Of a stretch of DNA of 38,319 nucleotides, positions 25,714 to 33,906 are shown in pieces. Every line of letters starts with the position of its first letter. The first letter of the stretch is position 1. The notes under the pieces were generated by a model. That model saw only the letters and a program-made list of their open reading frames with translations, did no database searches and was not told the origin of the DNA. Source of the stretch: an uncultured Chthonomonas sp. (lineage in GTDB: Bacteria; Armatimonadota; Chthonomonadetes; Chthonomonadales; CAJBBX01); the NCBI GenBank assembly GCA_903951425.1, contig CAJBBX010000175.1:1-38319 (forward strand). The letters run 5' to 3'. Made by a program: the position numbers and the translations under genes.

Positions 25714-26298
25714 TCACTTCACCTGGAACGGGGCGCTATCGACCGTCTGCAGTCCGGTCGCGGTAGCGCGCAGCGTGTAGGCGCCGGGCTTGTCGATGCT
25801 GAGCCCGGGGAACGTCGCGATACCGGCCACTGCGGCGACGGAAGTCACTCCGCGTAGCTTGGCCCAGGTCCGGTTGATGCCCAGGTTCAGGCTGACCACG
25901 GTGGTGGCCGTGGTGACTACGTTGCCGGCTGCGTCGACGATCGCGATCCGCACGGGCGGGCTGATGGCCGCTCCCACGCGCGTTCCCACGGGCTGGACCG
26001 ACACCGACAGCTTGGCCGGGACGGACGGCGCCGCGAACAGGTAGTCCGTGTTGGCTATGTACGGCGCCAGGAGCGACACGTCAGTGATGACGGCCGAGTA
26101 GAGGAACGGCGTTGTGCAGACAGTGAAGTCAAACGGCGTTCCGTCGGCGTATGTGCCGCGCAGGATTTGGGCCCGTAGCGTGGCGAGCTTGGCCTTCTGG
26201 GCGTCCGTCAGCGAGCGCCGGAGTTGGGCCATGGTGGTGGCGTACCGTACCTCGTTCTCGCCATCCAGTTCGCCGTAGATCGCGGACCTGGCAAGCAC
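25714..26298 (-). CDS. C-terminal part of frameshifted LTxxQ-repeat protein (Ig-like tail)
   Basis: This frame continues the protein of 26208-27347 after a frameshift in a GC dinucleotide run at 26302-26312. Just upstream of its nominal GTG start it reads RAYVLARSAIYGELDGE, matching RRYGELDGAMSYLYA of the PEBP-fused paralogue. It supplies the fourth LTxxQ-like motif (LTDAQ). The last roughly 105 residues form a bacterial Ig-like (BIG/invasin-type) domain: SVPAKLSVSVQPVGTRVGAA, then RIAIVDAAGNVVTTATTVV and SIDKPGAYTLRATATG. It has no credible ribosome site of its own, so by itself it is not a real start. It should be read as one gene with its upstream part, 27347 to 25714. Confidence 0.7.
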   Translation of the reverse strand: MLARSAIYGELDGENEVRYATTMAQLRRSLTDAQKAKLATLRAQILRGTYADGTPFDFTVCTTPFLYSAVITDVSLLAPYIANTDYLFAAPSVPAKLSVSVQPVGTRVGAAISPPVRIAIVDAAGNVVTTATTVVSLNLGINRTWAKLRGVTSVAAVAGIATFPGLSIDKPGAYTLRATATGLQTVDSAPFQVK

Positions 26299-27347
26299 AT
26301 AGGCGCGCGCACCTGCGCCAGGTACGCGGCGGTGGGCGGAATTGGGGTGACGAGGGTCCGTAGCGCGACGGCGATGTCGCTCCGAGCCTGCACCATGTTG
26401 ACGGCGCCTGCGTAGAGGTTGTTGCGCTGGGCATCCACCAACTGGGTGAACAGCGCCGCCTGCGCCGCCGTGACGTAGCCGAGGCGGCTGTCGCAGAGGG
26501 CGCTGCCTGCGTCGGCCGTGAGCGACTGCGAGATGCCGTAGCCCTCGTGCCCCATCGCCGGCGCGTCCTTCATGTAGAAGGAGCCGAAGTACGTTCCGTG
26601 GCGCTCGGGGCAGAAGTAGACGTCGGCCTGCACCGAGCCGGCGTACCAGCTGAACAGGTCGCCCGCGTAGGTCATCACGGCCACCGACTGGTCGTGCGAG
26701 AGGCCGCGGAGTCTATCTCGGACCTGGTCGCCTGTGATGTCGGGCCACGATCCCCAACCCACGCCCGCCATGGCGTCGAGGTAGGCGACCTGCGCCGCCG
26801 TCATGCTCCGGTAGATCTCGGCGTAGAGGACCGCACGGTCGAAGCTGATCTGCCCATCGATGATGTAGAGGTCCCGGGACGTGGACTTCACGGCGGCGAG
26901 GCTCAATCCCGGCGATCCGGCGGGCCCGGTCCCGTCCACCAGCCTGCGGAACGCCTTCATCAGCGGGTAGCGCTTGGTGCCGTACGCGTTGATCAGGTCC
27001 ACCTGGCCGGTGGCCACGGCCTTGAGCGCCGCCAACTGCGCGTCGGTGAGGATGAAGAGCACGTTGTCGGCCACCCGGCTCAGGAAGCTGGTGTTGTGGC
27101 CCATGTTGTCTGGATCGTTGTCGCGGAGGTACTGGAAGCCTGTGTAGTCCGCCACCTTGCCGGGCGGGAAGAACGACTGCGCCTCCAGGTTCCCTGTGAT
27201 CATGCCCAGGCCGGCGAACGCCAGCGTGGTCCGCTGCGCCTGGTCCGAGATGGCCTGCGCCAGCGTGTGTTCCTGCGCGGCCGCAGGCATCGCCGACCAG
27301 AGCAGCATCGCCGCGGCGAGCGCCGCGGCTCTCAATCCATCTCTCAT
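26208..27347 (-). CDS. Secreted LTxxQ-repeat protein, N-terminal part (frameshifted)
   Basis: The ATG follows aaggagcggg and opens a Sec signal (LRAAALAAAMLLWSAMPAAAQ). The mature part aligns closely with residues 152-450 of the PEBP-fused paralogue: TLAQAISDQAQ, FFPPGKVADYTGFQYLRD, SWYAGSVQADVYFCPERHG and FYMKDAPAMG. Three LTxxQ-like motifs lie at about 100, 182 and 292. After about residue 348 the sense continues in another frame; the nominal end (PMCLPGPRSTANW onward) is nonsense. A two-base gain or one-base loss in the GCGCGC run at 26302-26312 explains it, either a mutation or a sequencing error. Here the PEBP domain of the paralogue is replaced by an Ig-like domain. Function unknown; secreted. 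Confidence 0.75.
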   Translation of the reverse strand: MRDGLRAAALAAAMLLWSAMPAAAQEHTLAQAISDQAQRTTLAFAGLGMITGNLEAQSFFPPGKVADYTGFQYLRDNDPDNMGHNTSFLSRVADNVLFILTDAQLAALKAVATGQVDLINAYGTKRYPLMKAFRRLVDGTGPAGSPGLSLAAVKSTSRDLYIIDGQISFDRAVLYAEIYRSMTAAQVAYLDAMAGVGWGSWPDITGDQVRDRLRGLSHDQSVAVMTYAGDLFSWYAGSVQADVYFCPERHGTYFGSFYMKDAPAMGHEGYGISQSLTADAGSALCDSRLGYVTAAQAALFTQLVDAQRNNLYAGAVNMVQARSDIAVALRTLVTPIPPTAAYLAQVRAPMCLPGPRSTANWMARTRYGTPPPWPNSGAR

Positions 27348-27456
27348 CCCGCTCCTTCCTCTCTACGGGTAGCCCGCGGCGGCGCGAGGGGATGCTCCTG
27401 CCGCGCATGGAAGGCGAGTGGTGGAGCGCCGCGGCTACCCGTGGCACCTATGCTAT

Positions 27457-27483
27457 CAGGCCCAGATGACGCTTGCGTGACGG
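27457..27483 (-). promoter_or_regulatory. 27-bp conserved upstream element, copy B
   Basis: Second copy of the element at 25641-25667, with core tgacgcttgcgtga, starting 110 bp upstream of the ATG at 27347. The surrounding 284-bp gap (27348-27631) otherwise holds no gene that I can support. Confidence 0.6.
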
Positions 27484-27631
27484 CGGCCGAAATGGCAAAG
27501 ATCGCGCGGGCGGCGCCTCGGCCGCCGGGCAACCAGGCAAGCCGGCGGCGTGATGCGAGGCGGGGCAAGGGGGATGGCGGGCTTCGGGTTCGCGAAGCCC
27601 TGGTGGAGGGCGCGTGCCCGGGTCAGGTCGA

Positions 27632-29725
27632 CTACTTGCCTACGGTCACGGCCGCGCCCACCTGCGACCGCACGGTTCCCGCGGATGAGCGCACGGTGAA
27701 CGAGCCGCCCTCCACCCGGATGTCCAGCGTGCGGCCGCGTATGCGCAGGCCGCTCAGGGCCATGCGCGGCGAGAAGGCCGGGGGATGCGGGTCCACGGTG
27801 ACGGATCCGTCGGCGTGCGCCTGGATGCCGAAGAGGCCGAAGATGACGGCCTGCGCGCCGGTGGCGCCGTCCAGCGTGCACTGGAGCGGCGTGTCGCGGC
27901 GGTAGTCGATGCGCTCGGCCACGATGCTGTCTCCCCAGTAGGGGAGCCGCTCGCCCCACCAGAGGATGCGCTCCAGGATACTGGCGGCCTCGGCGGGCCG
28001 GCCGGCGCGGCAGAGCTTCTCGATGACCTGCGGCGGGAAGCAGGTGCAGGCGCCGGGGCCGCCGTTGTCCACATCCGCCGGGTCGTAGGCCGGGTCGCCC
28101 TTGGCCAGGCTGTGCATCCCGTAGGCCGAGAGGAACTCGCGGTCGTTCAGGTGGCTCAGGAGGCCCTCCTCCTGCTCGGCGTCCAGCACGCCGCTACCGA
28201 AGAGCTTGTACATCTGGATGGTCCAGCGCAGGTCCCTCTTGCCGCCTGCCACGAAGACGAACCAGCGGGCGCGAGCGTCCCACAGCTCGCGTTTGAGCAG
28301 GGCCTTGAGCTGCGCCGCGCGGTCGCCCAGCCAGGGGCGGGGTTCGCCGGCCAGTTCGCAGAGCGATTGCGCCCAGAGGTAGCCCTGGTACCGGCGGCCG
28401 TTCAGGTCCGGCATCACATGGTTGTAGGGGTAGCCGCGCCGCAACTCCAGGTGGCTGTTGGAGGGGCCGTAGTCGATCATCGCCACCGGCTTCGCCGGGT
28501 CATCCAGAACGCCGGCATGGTGGACCACCCACTCCAGCACGCTCCGCCCGTTCACCTGCTCGCGCAGCAAAGCCGTGTCCCCGGTAAGCTGCACGTAGTG
28601 ATAGATCGAGCCTAGGATCTTCTCCTGGTTCACCGGATACCAGGGCCCGAACGCCGCGCCGGTGATCGGGTCGAAGGCGAAGTGGGTCGAGATATCGCAC
28701 TTCAGGTAGTGGAGGATGTGCGCCCGGGCCGCGGCGGGGTCTGCGAGCGGCAGGATTTCCCAGACCTCGCCGTAGTTCCAGAGGTAGCAGCAGATGCAGC
28801 CGCCCTTCACGCTCCCGGTCGAATAGTAGGGCTGTAGCATGAACTCCGGCACGTCCCAGCGGTTGGTGAGCAGATGGACCAGCGATCGGTTGTAGAAGGC
28901 CACCAGGCGCGGATCCGACGCCTGCAACCGGGGCAGCCTCTGGAAGAGCGCCTCGGCCCGGCGCGACCAGTGGCGGCGGGTGGCCTCCATGGCCCGGCCG
29001 GGATCGGCTGCCAGGCGGGCGCACTCGGCGCGGGCCTCGGCCTCCGGGCCCAGCGCAAGCACGGCCCAGACGCGGCGCGCCTGCCCGGGCCGCAGGCGCA
29101 CGGACGCGCTCCAGTGCGACCCCTCCGCATCCCATGTTCCGGCAACGCCCACGGTGCGGAGCGCTATGCAGAGGCCGGCCGCCACGCGCTCCACACCGCC
29201 CTGGACCGGACGCGAAGGCGCAGGCGTGGAGCTGGCCGGGCGGGCGAACTCCCAGGCCGGGCTCTTGTCCAGCGTGCCGGAGAAGGCCAGCTCCAGCGGC
29301 ACATCGACCGCCACGGAGCCGTCGTTTCGAACCTCGGCTTCCAGCGTCAGCGATCGCGAACCGGCCGCGGCCAGCGTGGTGGTCCTGACCGCCACGCCGC
29401 CCCATCGCCCGTAGCGCACCACCTGCATGGGCAGCCACTCGTACCGCTCGGCGGGCAGCGACCGTCCGAAGAGCCGGAGGTCCAGCCGGAGGTCGGACGA
29501 GACATAAGGAGGCGCCCAGACGCCCCTTACGGCGCTCAGGTCGGAGTGCGCAACCCCGCACGAGAGCCGCCCGCCGACGATGCCGAAGTGCTCCTCGTCG
29601 AGGATGCTGCGCCCGCCATCCATGCCGAAGAGTCGGAGCGCAGGCGAGATGGACGAATCCGCCGCGGCAGGCGAGGCCACCGCAACCACCACGATCGCGG
29701 CCAGGGCCGCCGCAAGCCAGGGCAT
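27632..29725 (-). CDS. Secreted (alpha/alpha)6-barrel glycosidase
   Basis: This 697-residue protein has a Sec signal (MPWLAAALAAIVVVAVASPAAA). The first roughly 260 residues are a beta-sandwich. From about 270 a helical toroid follows with FYNRSLVHLLTNRWDVPEF, WNYGEVWEILPLADP, FDPITGAAFGPWYPVNQEK and MIDYGPSNSHLELRRGY. Repeated acids and aromatics face the pocket, as in GH63, GH65-like and related inverting enzymes. The C-terminus is a short beta domain (LRIRGRTLDIRVEGGSFTV). I cannot assign a family number or substrate. The ATG at 29725 is preferred over the long open frame upstream, because that extension translates a decamer repeat. It is the first gene of the minus-strand block and diverges from the M48-type gene across 230 bp. 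Confidence 0.78.
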   Translation of the reverse strand: MPWLAAALAAIVVVAVASPAAADSSISPALRLFGMDGGRSILDEEHFGIVGGRLSCGVAHSDLSAVRGVWAPPYVSSDLRLDLRLFGRSLPAERYEWLPMQVVRYGRWGGVAVRTTTLAAAGSRSLTLEAEVRNDGSVAVDVPLELAFSGTLDKSPAWEFARPASSTPAPSRPVQGGVERVAAGLCIALRTVGVAGTWDAEGSHWSASVRLRPGQARRVWAVLALGPEAEARAECARLAADPGRAMEATRRHWSRRAEALFQRLPRLQASDPRLVAFYNRSLVHLLTNRWDVPEFMLQPYYSTGSVKGGCICCYLWNYGEVWEILPLADPAAARAHILHYLKCDISTHFAFDPITGAAFGPWYPVNQEKILGSIYHYVQLTGDTALLREQVNGRSVLEWVVHHAGVLDDPAKPVAMIDYGPSNSHLELRRGYPYNHVMPDLNGRRYQGYLWAQSLCELAGEPRPWLGDRAAQLKALLKRELWDARARWFVFVAGGKRDLRWTIQMYKLFGSGVLDAEQEEGLLSHLNDREFLSAYGMHSLAKGDPAYDPADVDNGGPGACTCFPPQVIEKLCRAGRPAEAASILERILWWGERLPYWGDSIVAERIDYRRDTPLQCTLDGATGAQAVIFGLFGIQAHADGSVTVDPHPPAFSPRMALSGLRIRGRTLDIRVEGGSFTVRSSAGTVRSQVGAAVTVGK

Positions 29726-29810
29726 GGTCTGGTTAGCTCCCAGGAAGGTGATGATCCTCAGTACTGCGCGGAGCGTGACGGCTCCTGCTTGGGTGGGGCG
29801 GAGCGCCGGG

Positions 29811-29853
29811 GAGATGAGACGGACGAGACGCGTGGGACCTATGGGACGGATGG
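29811..29853. repeat. Degenerate decamer repeat
   Basis: About four successive 9-10-nt units of the form GGGAC-NNA-T (gagatgagac, ggacgagacg, cgtgggacct, atgggacgga) lie in the divergent intergenic region. This resembles short periodic minisatellites found between genes in some Planctomycetes-like genomes. It accounts for the spurious Ile/Arg/Pro-rich reading upstream of the glycosidase start at 29725. Confidence 0.55.
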
Positions 29854-29955
29854 CATGGCGCAACGCCGGTGTGCGCCCCGCTGCCCGCTCGGCACAGGTT
29901 CCCGTCCCTGTCGCGTACACTATGACATGCCCCTCTCCTTCATGGCGCCGCTCTC

Positions 29956-30771
29956 TTGAGACGCGCCCACCGTTGGCCCTGGCGTGCGCTGGGCGTGCTT
30001 GGCTGCCAGATGGCCGCTTTCGGCGCCTGCGCTGGGTTCGCCGTCTGGGTTTCGCTGCTAGCCGAGACGCCCCCGTGGTTGCCTGCGCTGGCTACCGGGC
30101 TGGTGGCGGCGCTGGTGCATGCCGTGATGGCGGGCTCGGCGGAGCGGACGCGACGGACCCAGTCGCGCCGGCAGGGCTTCCACCTCTGCTTCCCGGCGGC
30201 CCAGCGAATGGCGCTCCTCTCGGGCGTGGCGATCCGCGGCGTGACGATTCTGAATGACCCCGTCATGAACGCGGCCGCCCGGTGCGCCGGCCGGATTGAG
30301 CTCACCTCGGGCCTCCTGAGCGGTTTGTCCGCCCATCAGCTGGACGCCGTCATCGCCCATGAGGCGGGCCACCTGAGCCTGAAGCGGCCCATATCGGCCC
30401 TCGCCGTGCGCCTGCTCAGGAGCCTCGCGCTGGGACTTGGCGCAGGCGGTATGGTGGTAGCCGTGTCGGTGGCGGCGGGTTGGCCGCCGCAGGTCGCCGA
30501 GATGGCCGCCACCCTCGCGGCGCTCGCCGCGCTGGCCCTCGGCTACGGAGCGGGCGCCCGAGCCCGCGCGGCGGAGTATGCCGCCGATCGCTTCGCCGCC
30601 CGCGTGCTCGGCGTCCCCGAGCAGATCATCGGCGCCCTGGAGGCGATGCACGCCGCCGACGGCCGCGCGAACCACCTGTCGCGCCTGGAGGAGTCGGTCT
30701 CAACACACCCTTCGCTGGACAACCGCCGTCGCGCTCTGCAGGATTGGTGGGGCCCGCACGGGCCGGCGTAG
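29956..30771 (+). CDS. M48-like integral-membrane metalloprotease
   Basis: This protein of about 271 residues has two N-terminal hydrophobic segments (LGVLGCQMAAFGACAGFAVW and LPALATGLVAALVHAVMAG), followed by a zinc peptidase core. The core is H135-E-A-G-H139 (IAHEAGHLSLKRP) with the third ligand E207 in RAAEYAADRFAA. Two more hydrophobic stretches lie between them, as in HtpX/Ste24 relatives. The C-terminal STHPSLDNRRRAL is the typical M48 ending. It degrades or processes proteins at the membrane. The only plausible starts are TTG 29956 or a downstream GTG; a stop at 29923 closes the frame and no ribosome site is evident. Not obviously linked to glycan use. Confidence 0.85.
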   Translation: MRRAHRWPWRALGVLGCQMAAFGACAGFAVWVSLLAETPPWLPALATGLVAALVHAVMAGSAERTRRTQSRRQGFHLCFPAAQRMALLSGVAIRGVTILNDPVMNAAARCAGRIELTSGLLSGLSAHQLDAVIAHEAGHLSLKRPISALAVRLLRSLALGLGAGGMVVAVSVAAGWPPQVAEMAATLAALAALALGYGAGARARAAEYAADRFAARVLGVPEQIIGALEAMHAADGRANHLSRLEESVSTHPSLDNRRRALQDWWGPHGPA

Positions 30772-30879
30772 CCCTAACGGCCCGGACGGATGGGATGCGG
30801 TCGCCGTTACTTCCCGCAGGAAAACCCGCTACGAACGCCGAATGGTTCGGCAACATCCCGTGTTGGAAGGGCGCACACC

Positions 30880-32496
30880 ATGACCTCGCGGTTCACTCGT
30901 CGAAGCTTGCTGGCGGCCGCCGGCGCGGCATCGGTCGGAGCATCGGCCACGCGCGTGCGGGGACAAGGCCAAGCGGCTCCCGGCCCGCTCTTTACGAACC
31001 CGCTCGATGTGAAACTGGCTGATCCCTGCATGATCCGGTCCGGCGGAACCTACTACCTGTATGCCACGGCATCCATGCCCGAGGATGCCGACCAGGGCAT
31101 GCCCGTCTGGTCGTCGCAGGATCTGGTCCGCTGGCAGTGCCACGGTTGGGCCTTCCTCAAGACATCCAACGGATGGGGCACGCACTGGTTCTGGGGACCG
31201 GACGTGCACCGTTTGGGCAATGCCTACCTGATGCACTACGGCGCGTTCCGCAAGGTGGACGGCAAGGCCGTCGGCCGCATATGCGTCGCCCGGAGCGCTT
31301 CTCCGCTCGGCCCATTCACCGACGTCAAGGCGCCCATGTTCGAGTGGACCGGACGGGGAGACGCCATTGACGCCTTTGTGTTTGAGGAAGTCGGCGGCGC
31401 GGCGATCCTCTACTTCACCGATGCGTGGAACGGGCGCAACACGATCTGGGGAGCCAAGCTGACACCCGACCGCCTGGGCCTCGCGGAGGCGCCGAAACTC
31501 CTGCTTGAGCCCAATCAACCCTGGGAGGTGGAGCCCGTCAACGAAGGCGCCCACGTATGGAAGCACGGCTCGACCTACTGCATGATGTTCTCCATCAACG
31601 ACTTCCGCAATCCCGCCTACGCCATGGGCTTCGCGACGGCCCCTGCCCCGATGGGACCGTGGACCAAACGGACCGAGGGGCCGGTGATCCGCCAGGCGCC
31701 GGGACTGCCCGGGCCGGGATGCGCCGGTCTCATCGCGTCGCCGGACGGCAAAGAGACGTGGGCCTACATGCATGTGCATCTGCATCCCGACGGCAATGCG
31801 CGGCAACTGGCCTTGAGCAAAGCCCTCCTCACGACGACGCCGGGCGGGCAGGCGGACCTGCGCATCGAGCCGCTCACGGTCGCGCCCCAGCCGGCGCCGT
31901 CGGGCGCGCCTGCGCGTCGCGAGCCTCGGAGCGACACCTTCGGCGGCGATGCCCTTGATCGGTCCCTCTGGACGGTCGTCGACGAGAGCGCGGACCACTG
32001 GCGCAAGGAGCCCGGCAGGATCGTGGTCACGGCGCTCGACGGAGATATGTGGAAGCAGCGCTGCGACTACCGCAACCTGTTCTTGCAGGGGCCGGCGGCG
32101 GGCGACTTTGAGGTCGATATCCAGGTGGAAGCCGCGCTGCAGGGGAACTACGAGCAGTGCTTCATCATCGCATGGCAAGACGCCGGCAACTACGTGCGTC
32201 TGGGGATGGTGCATGCAGACGGCCCGAAGTTCAGCACGGCGATAGAGTTGAACGGTGTGTACGAGGAACTGATCACGCCGAACAGCCTCGGCTCGAAGGT
32301 GGGGCTGAGGCTGGTTCGCCGCGGCGATCTCTGGAGCTTCGTCGTCGGCGCAGGAGGCCGATGGACGCCGGTCGGCGCTTCGCGCGAGGCGCGCCTTGCC
32401 CTGCCGAGGATCGGTTTCGGAGCCGTTGCGCCCGGAACCAAGCGGCCCTACGCGGCAACCTTCCGGAACTTCACAGTGGCGCGAAAGGCGACGTGA
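30880..32496 (+). CDS. Tat-exported GH43-type beta-propeller glycosidase
   Basis: This 538-residue protein opens MTSRFTRRSLLAAAGAASVG, a Tat signal. A five-bladed GH43 propeller spans about residues 38-345: the base D48 in LADPCMIRSGGTYYLYATAS, a second acid D164 in AIDAFVFEE, and the general acid E222 in PVNEGAHVWKHGSTYC. Residues about 360-535 are a concanavalin-like C-terminal sandwich (SDTFGGDALDRSLWTVVDES, FRNFTVARKA). Arabinan, xylan or galactan side chains are the usual substrates for this clan; the exact one is not readable. aagg lies ahead of the ATG. The pectate-lyase-fold gene follows after a 128-bp gap that contains a pyrimidine repeat. Confidence 0.9.
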   Translation: MTSRFTRRSLLAAAGAASVGASATRVRGQGQAAPGPLFTNPLDVKLADPCMIRSGGTYYLYATASMPEDADQGMPVWSSQDLVRWQCHGWAFLKTSNGWGTHWFWGPDVHRLGNAYLMHYGAFRKVDGKAVGRICVARSASPLGPFTDVKAPMFEWTGRGDAIDAFVFEEVGGAAILYFTDAWNGRNTIWGAKLTPDRLGLAEAPKLLLEPNQPWEVEPVNEGAHVWKHGSTYCMMFSINDFRNPAYAMGFATAPAPMGPWTKRTEGPVIRQAPGLPGPGCAGLIASPDGKETWAYMHVHLHPDGNARQLALSKALLTTTPGGQADLRIEPLTVAPQPAPSGAPARREPRSDTFGGDALDRSLWTVVDESADHWRKEPGRIVVTALDGDMWKQRCDYRNLFLQGPAAGDFEVDIQVEAALQGNYEQCFIIAWQDAGNYVRLGMVHADGPKFSTAIELNGVYEELITPNSLGSKVGLRLVRRGDLWSFVVGAGGRWTPVGASREARLALPRIGFGAVAPGTKRPYAATFRNFTVARKAT

Positions 32497-32532
32497 CGCT
32501 GCGGTACCTGCGGCAAGCCCGCCGCGGCGCCG

Positions 32533-32578
32533 TCCCTTTCGACTTTCGACTTGCCCCTTTCCACTTCCCACTTCCCCG
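32533..32578. repeat. Polypyrimidine short-period repeat
   Basis: About 46 nt are almost only C and T on the plus strand, with recurring ctttcgact and ccacttccc units. On the minus strand it reads as a GGGAAGTGG/GAAAGTC pattern. It lies in the gap between the GH43 and pectate-lyase-fold genes. It is a simple-sequence intergenic element, not a gene; a -10-like tatgct follows at 32584-32589 without a good -35. Confidence 0.55.
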
Positions 32579-32624
32579 TCCGGTATGCTTTGGCCGGCCC
32601 CAATGCGGCCGCGGGAGGTCCTCC

Positions 32625-33890
32625 ATGCAATCCCTTCTTATGTTCTGCCTGGCTCTGACGGCGGCCTGCGCCGTCATGGGGCAGGCCCCCTTGCCGAAGA
32701 GCGTCAATGCGCGCGACTTCGGGACCGTGGGCGACGGCGTCGCCGATGACACGGCCGCCATCCAGAAGGCGCTGGATGCGGTGCAGGGCGCGCCCGGCGT
32801 GGTGCACCTGCCGGCGGGCAAGTTCCGCATCAGCGCCACGCTGCTGGTGCGCGACGGGGCCACGCTGCTGGGCGAGGGCGCCCGGTGGGAGAACACGGCC
32901 ACCCAGATCGTCATCATGCAGCCGGGCTTCGCGGCGGTGCGGCTCCACCATGCCTCTGCGCTGAAGGGCGTCTGCCTCTCCTACCCAAACAACCGCAAGA
33001 ACGTGCAGCCCGTGAAGTACCCGCCCGCCATCCTGCTGGGAGGCATCAATCCCGCCGTGGAGGATGTCACCTTCGACTGCGCGTGGGACGGCGTCTCCAC
33101 GGTGCCGGGCATCCAGACCGGCCAGTCGCTCTTCCGCAACCTGACCGGGCACATCCACAACGTGGGCATGCACCTCTCGGGCATCCGCGACGTGGTCCGC
33201 GTGGAGAACGTCCACTGGTTCGTGGGCGGCGACCCCATCGACGCCACGGCCTACTACACGCGCAACCGCGTGGGCTTCGAGCTGGGCGACGTGGACGGGC
33301 TCATCATGAGCAAGTGCTTCGTCATCGGGGCCAAGACCTTCTTCCACCAACTACCCACGAAGGACACCACCGACGGCACGAAGCAGCCCGCGCACTCGCT
33401 GGGCCTGCACATCGACCAGTGCTGGATCGAGGATGTCGACAACGGCTTCATCTTCGAGGGCACGTCCGGCTTCGTGCTGGAGAGCACGAACATCCTCGTG
33501 CGCAAGGGCGGCGTGGGCGTGCGTGTGGACGCCGATCACCTCTTCTACAACGCGGTGATCACCGGCGTGCAGGTGCGGCCCTTCGACCAGCCGATCCGCG
33601 GCTTCGAATACCGCGTGAAGAACCCCCACGAGCGGAACCGTCTCAGCATCGCCGACTGCCAGGTGACCATGGGCTCGCCGGCGGTCCACCTGATGAAGGG
33701 CGCCATCCGGGCAAACATCCACGACAGCCACTTCAAGAGCGTGCCCGGCCAGCCGGCGGTGCAGATCGACGAGGGCGTCACCCTATTCACGCTGACCAAC
33801 AACGTCCTCACGTCGGCCATGCCGATCCGTGACCAGAGCGGACCCAAAGCGCAGAAGACCATCGCCGGCAACCTGGTCGAAAAGCCGTAA
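32625..33890 (+). CDS. Secreted pectate-lyase-fold (GH28-related) protein
   Basis: This 421-residue protein has a Sec signal (MQSLLMFCLALTAACAVMG; a lipoprotein-type Cys is possible at AAC). It then shows the pectate-lyase-3 opening VNARDFGTVGDGVADDTAAI and a right-handed beta-helix of about 12 turns. It is half the size of the double-helix protein at 10819-12795 and only distantly similar. No GH28 catalytic aspartates stand out, so substrate and even enzymatic activity are open. gggagg is well placed ahead of the ATG. The GH42-like gene starts 16 bp after its stop, so the two are probably co-transcribed. Confidence 0.87.
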   Translation: MQSLLMFCLALTAACAVMGQAPLPKSVNARDFGTVGDGVADDTAAIQKALDAVQGAPGVVHLPAGKFRISATLLVRDGATLLGEGARWENTATQIVIMQPGFAAVRLHHASALKGVCLSYPNNRKNVQPVKYPPAILLGGINPAVEDVTFDCAWDGVSTVPGIQTGQSLFRNLTGHIHNVGMHLSGIRDVVRVENVHWFVGGDPIDATAYYTRNRVGFELGDVDGLIMSKCFVIGAKTFFHQLPTKDTTDGTKQPAHSLGLHIDQCWIEDVDNGFIFEGTSGFVLESTNILVRKGGVGVRVDADHLFYNAVITGVQVRPFDQPIRGFEYRVKNPHERNRLSIADCQVTMGSPAVHLMKGAIRANIHDSHFKSVPGQPAVQIDEGVTLFTLTNNVLTSAMPIRDQSGPKAQKTIAGNLVEKP

Positions 33891-33906
33891 GGGGGGCGAA
33901 CGAACC

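Noticed and set aside
29726-29920. N-terminal extension of the alpha/alpha-barrel glycosidase
   Set aside because: It translates the decamer repeat (RPIGPTRLVRLISP). The signal peptide starts at the ATG at 29725.
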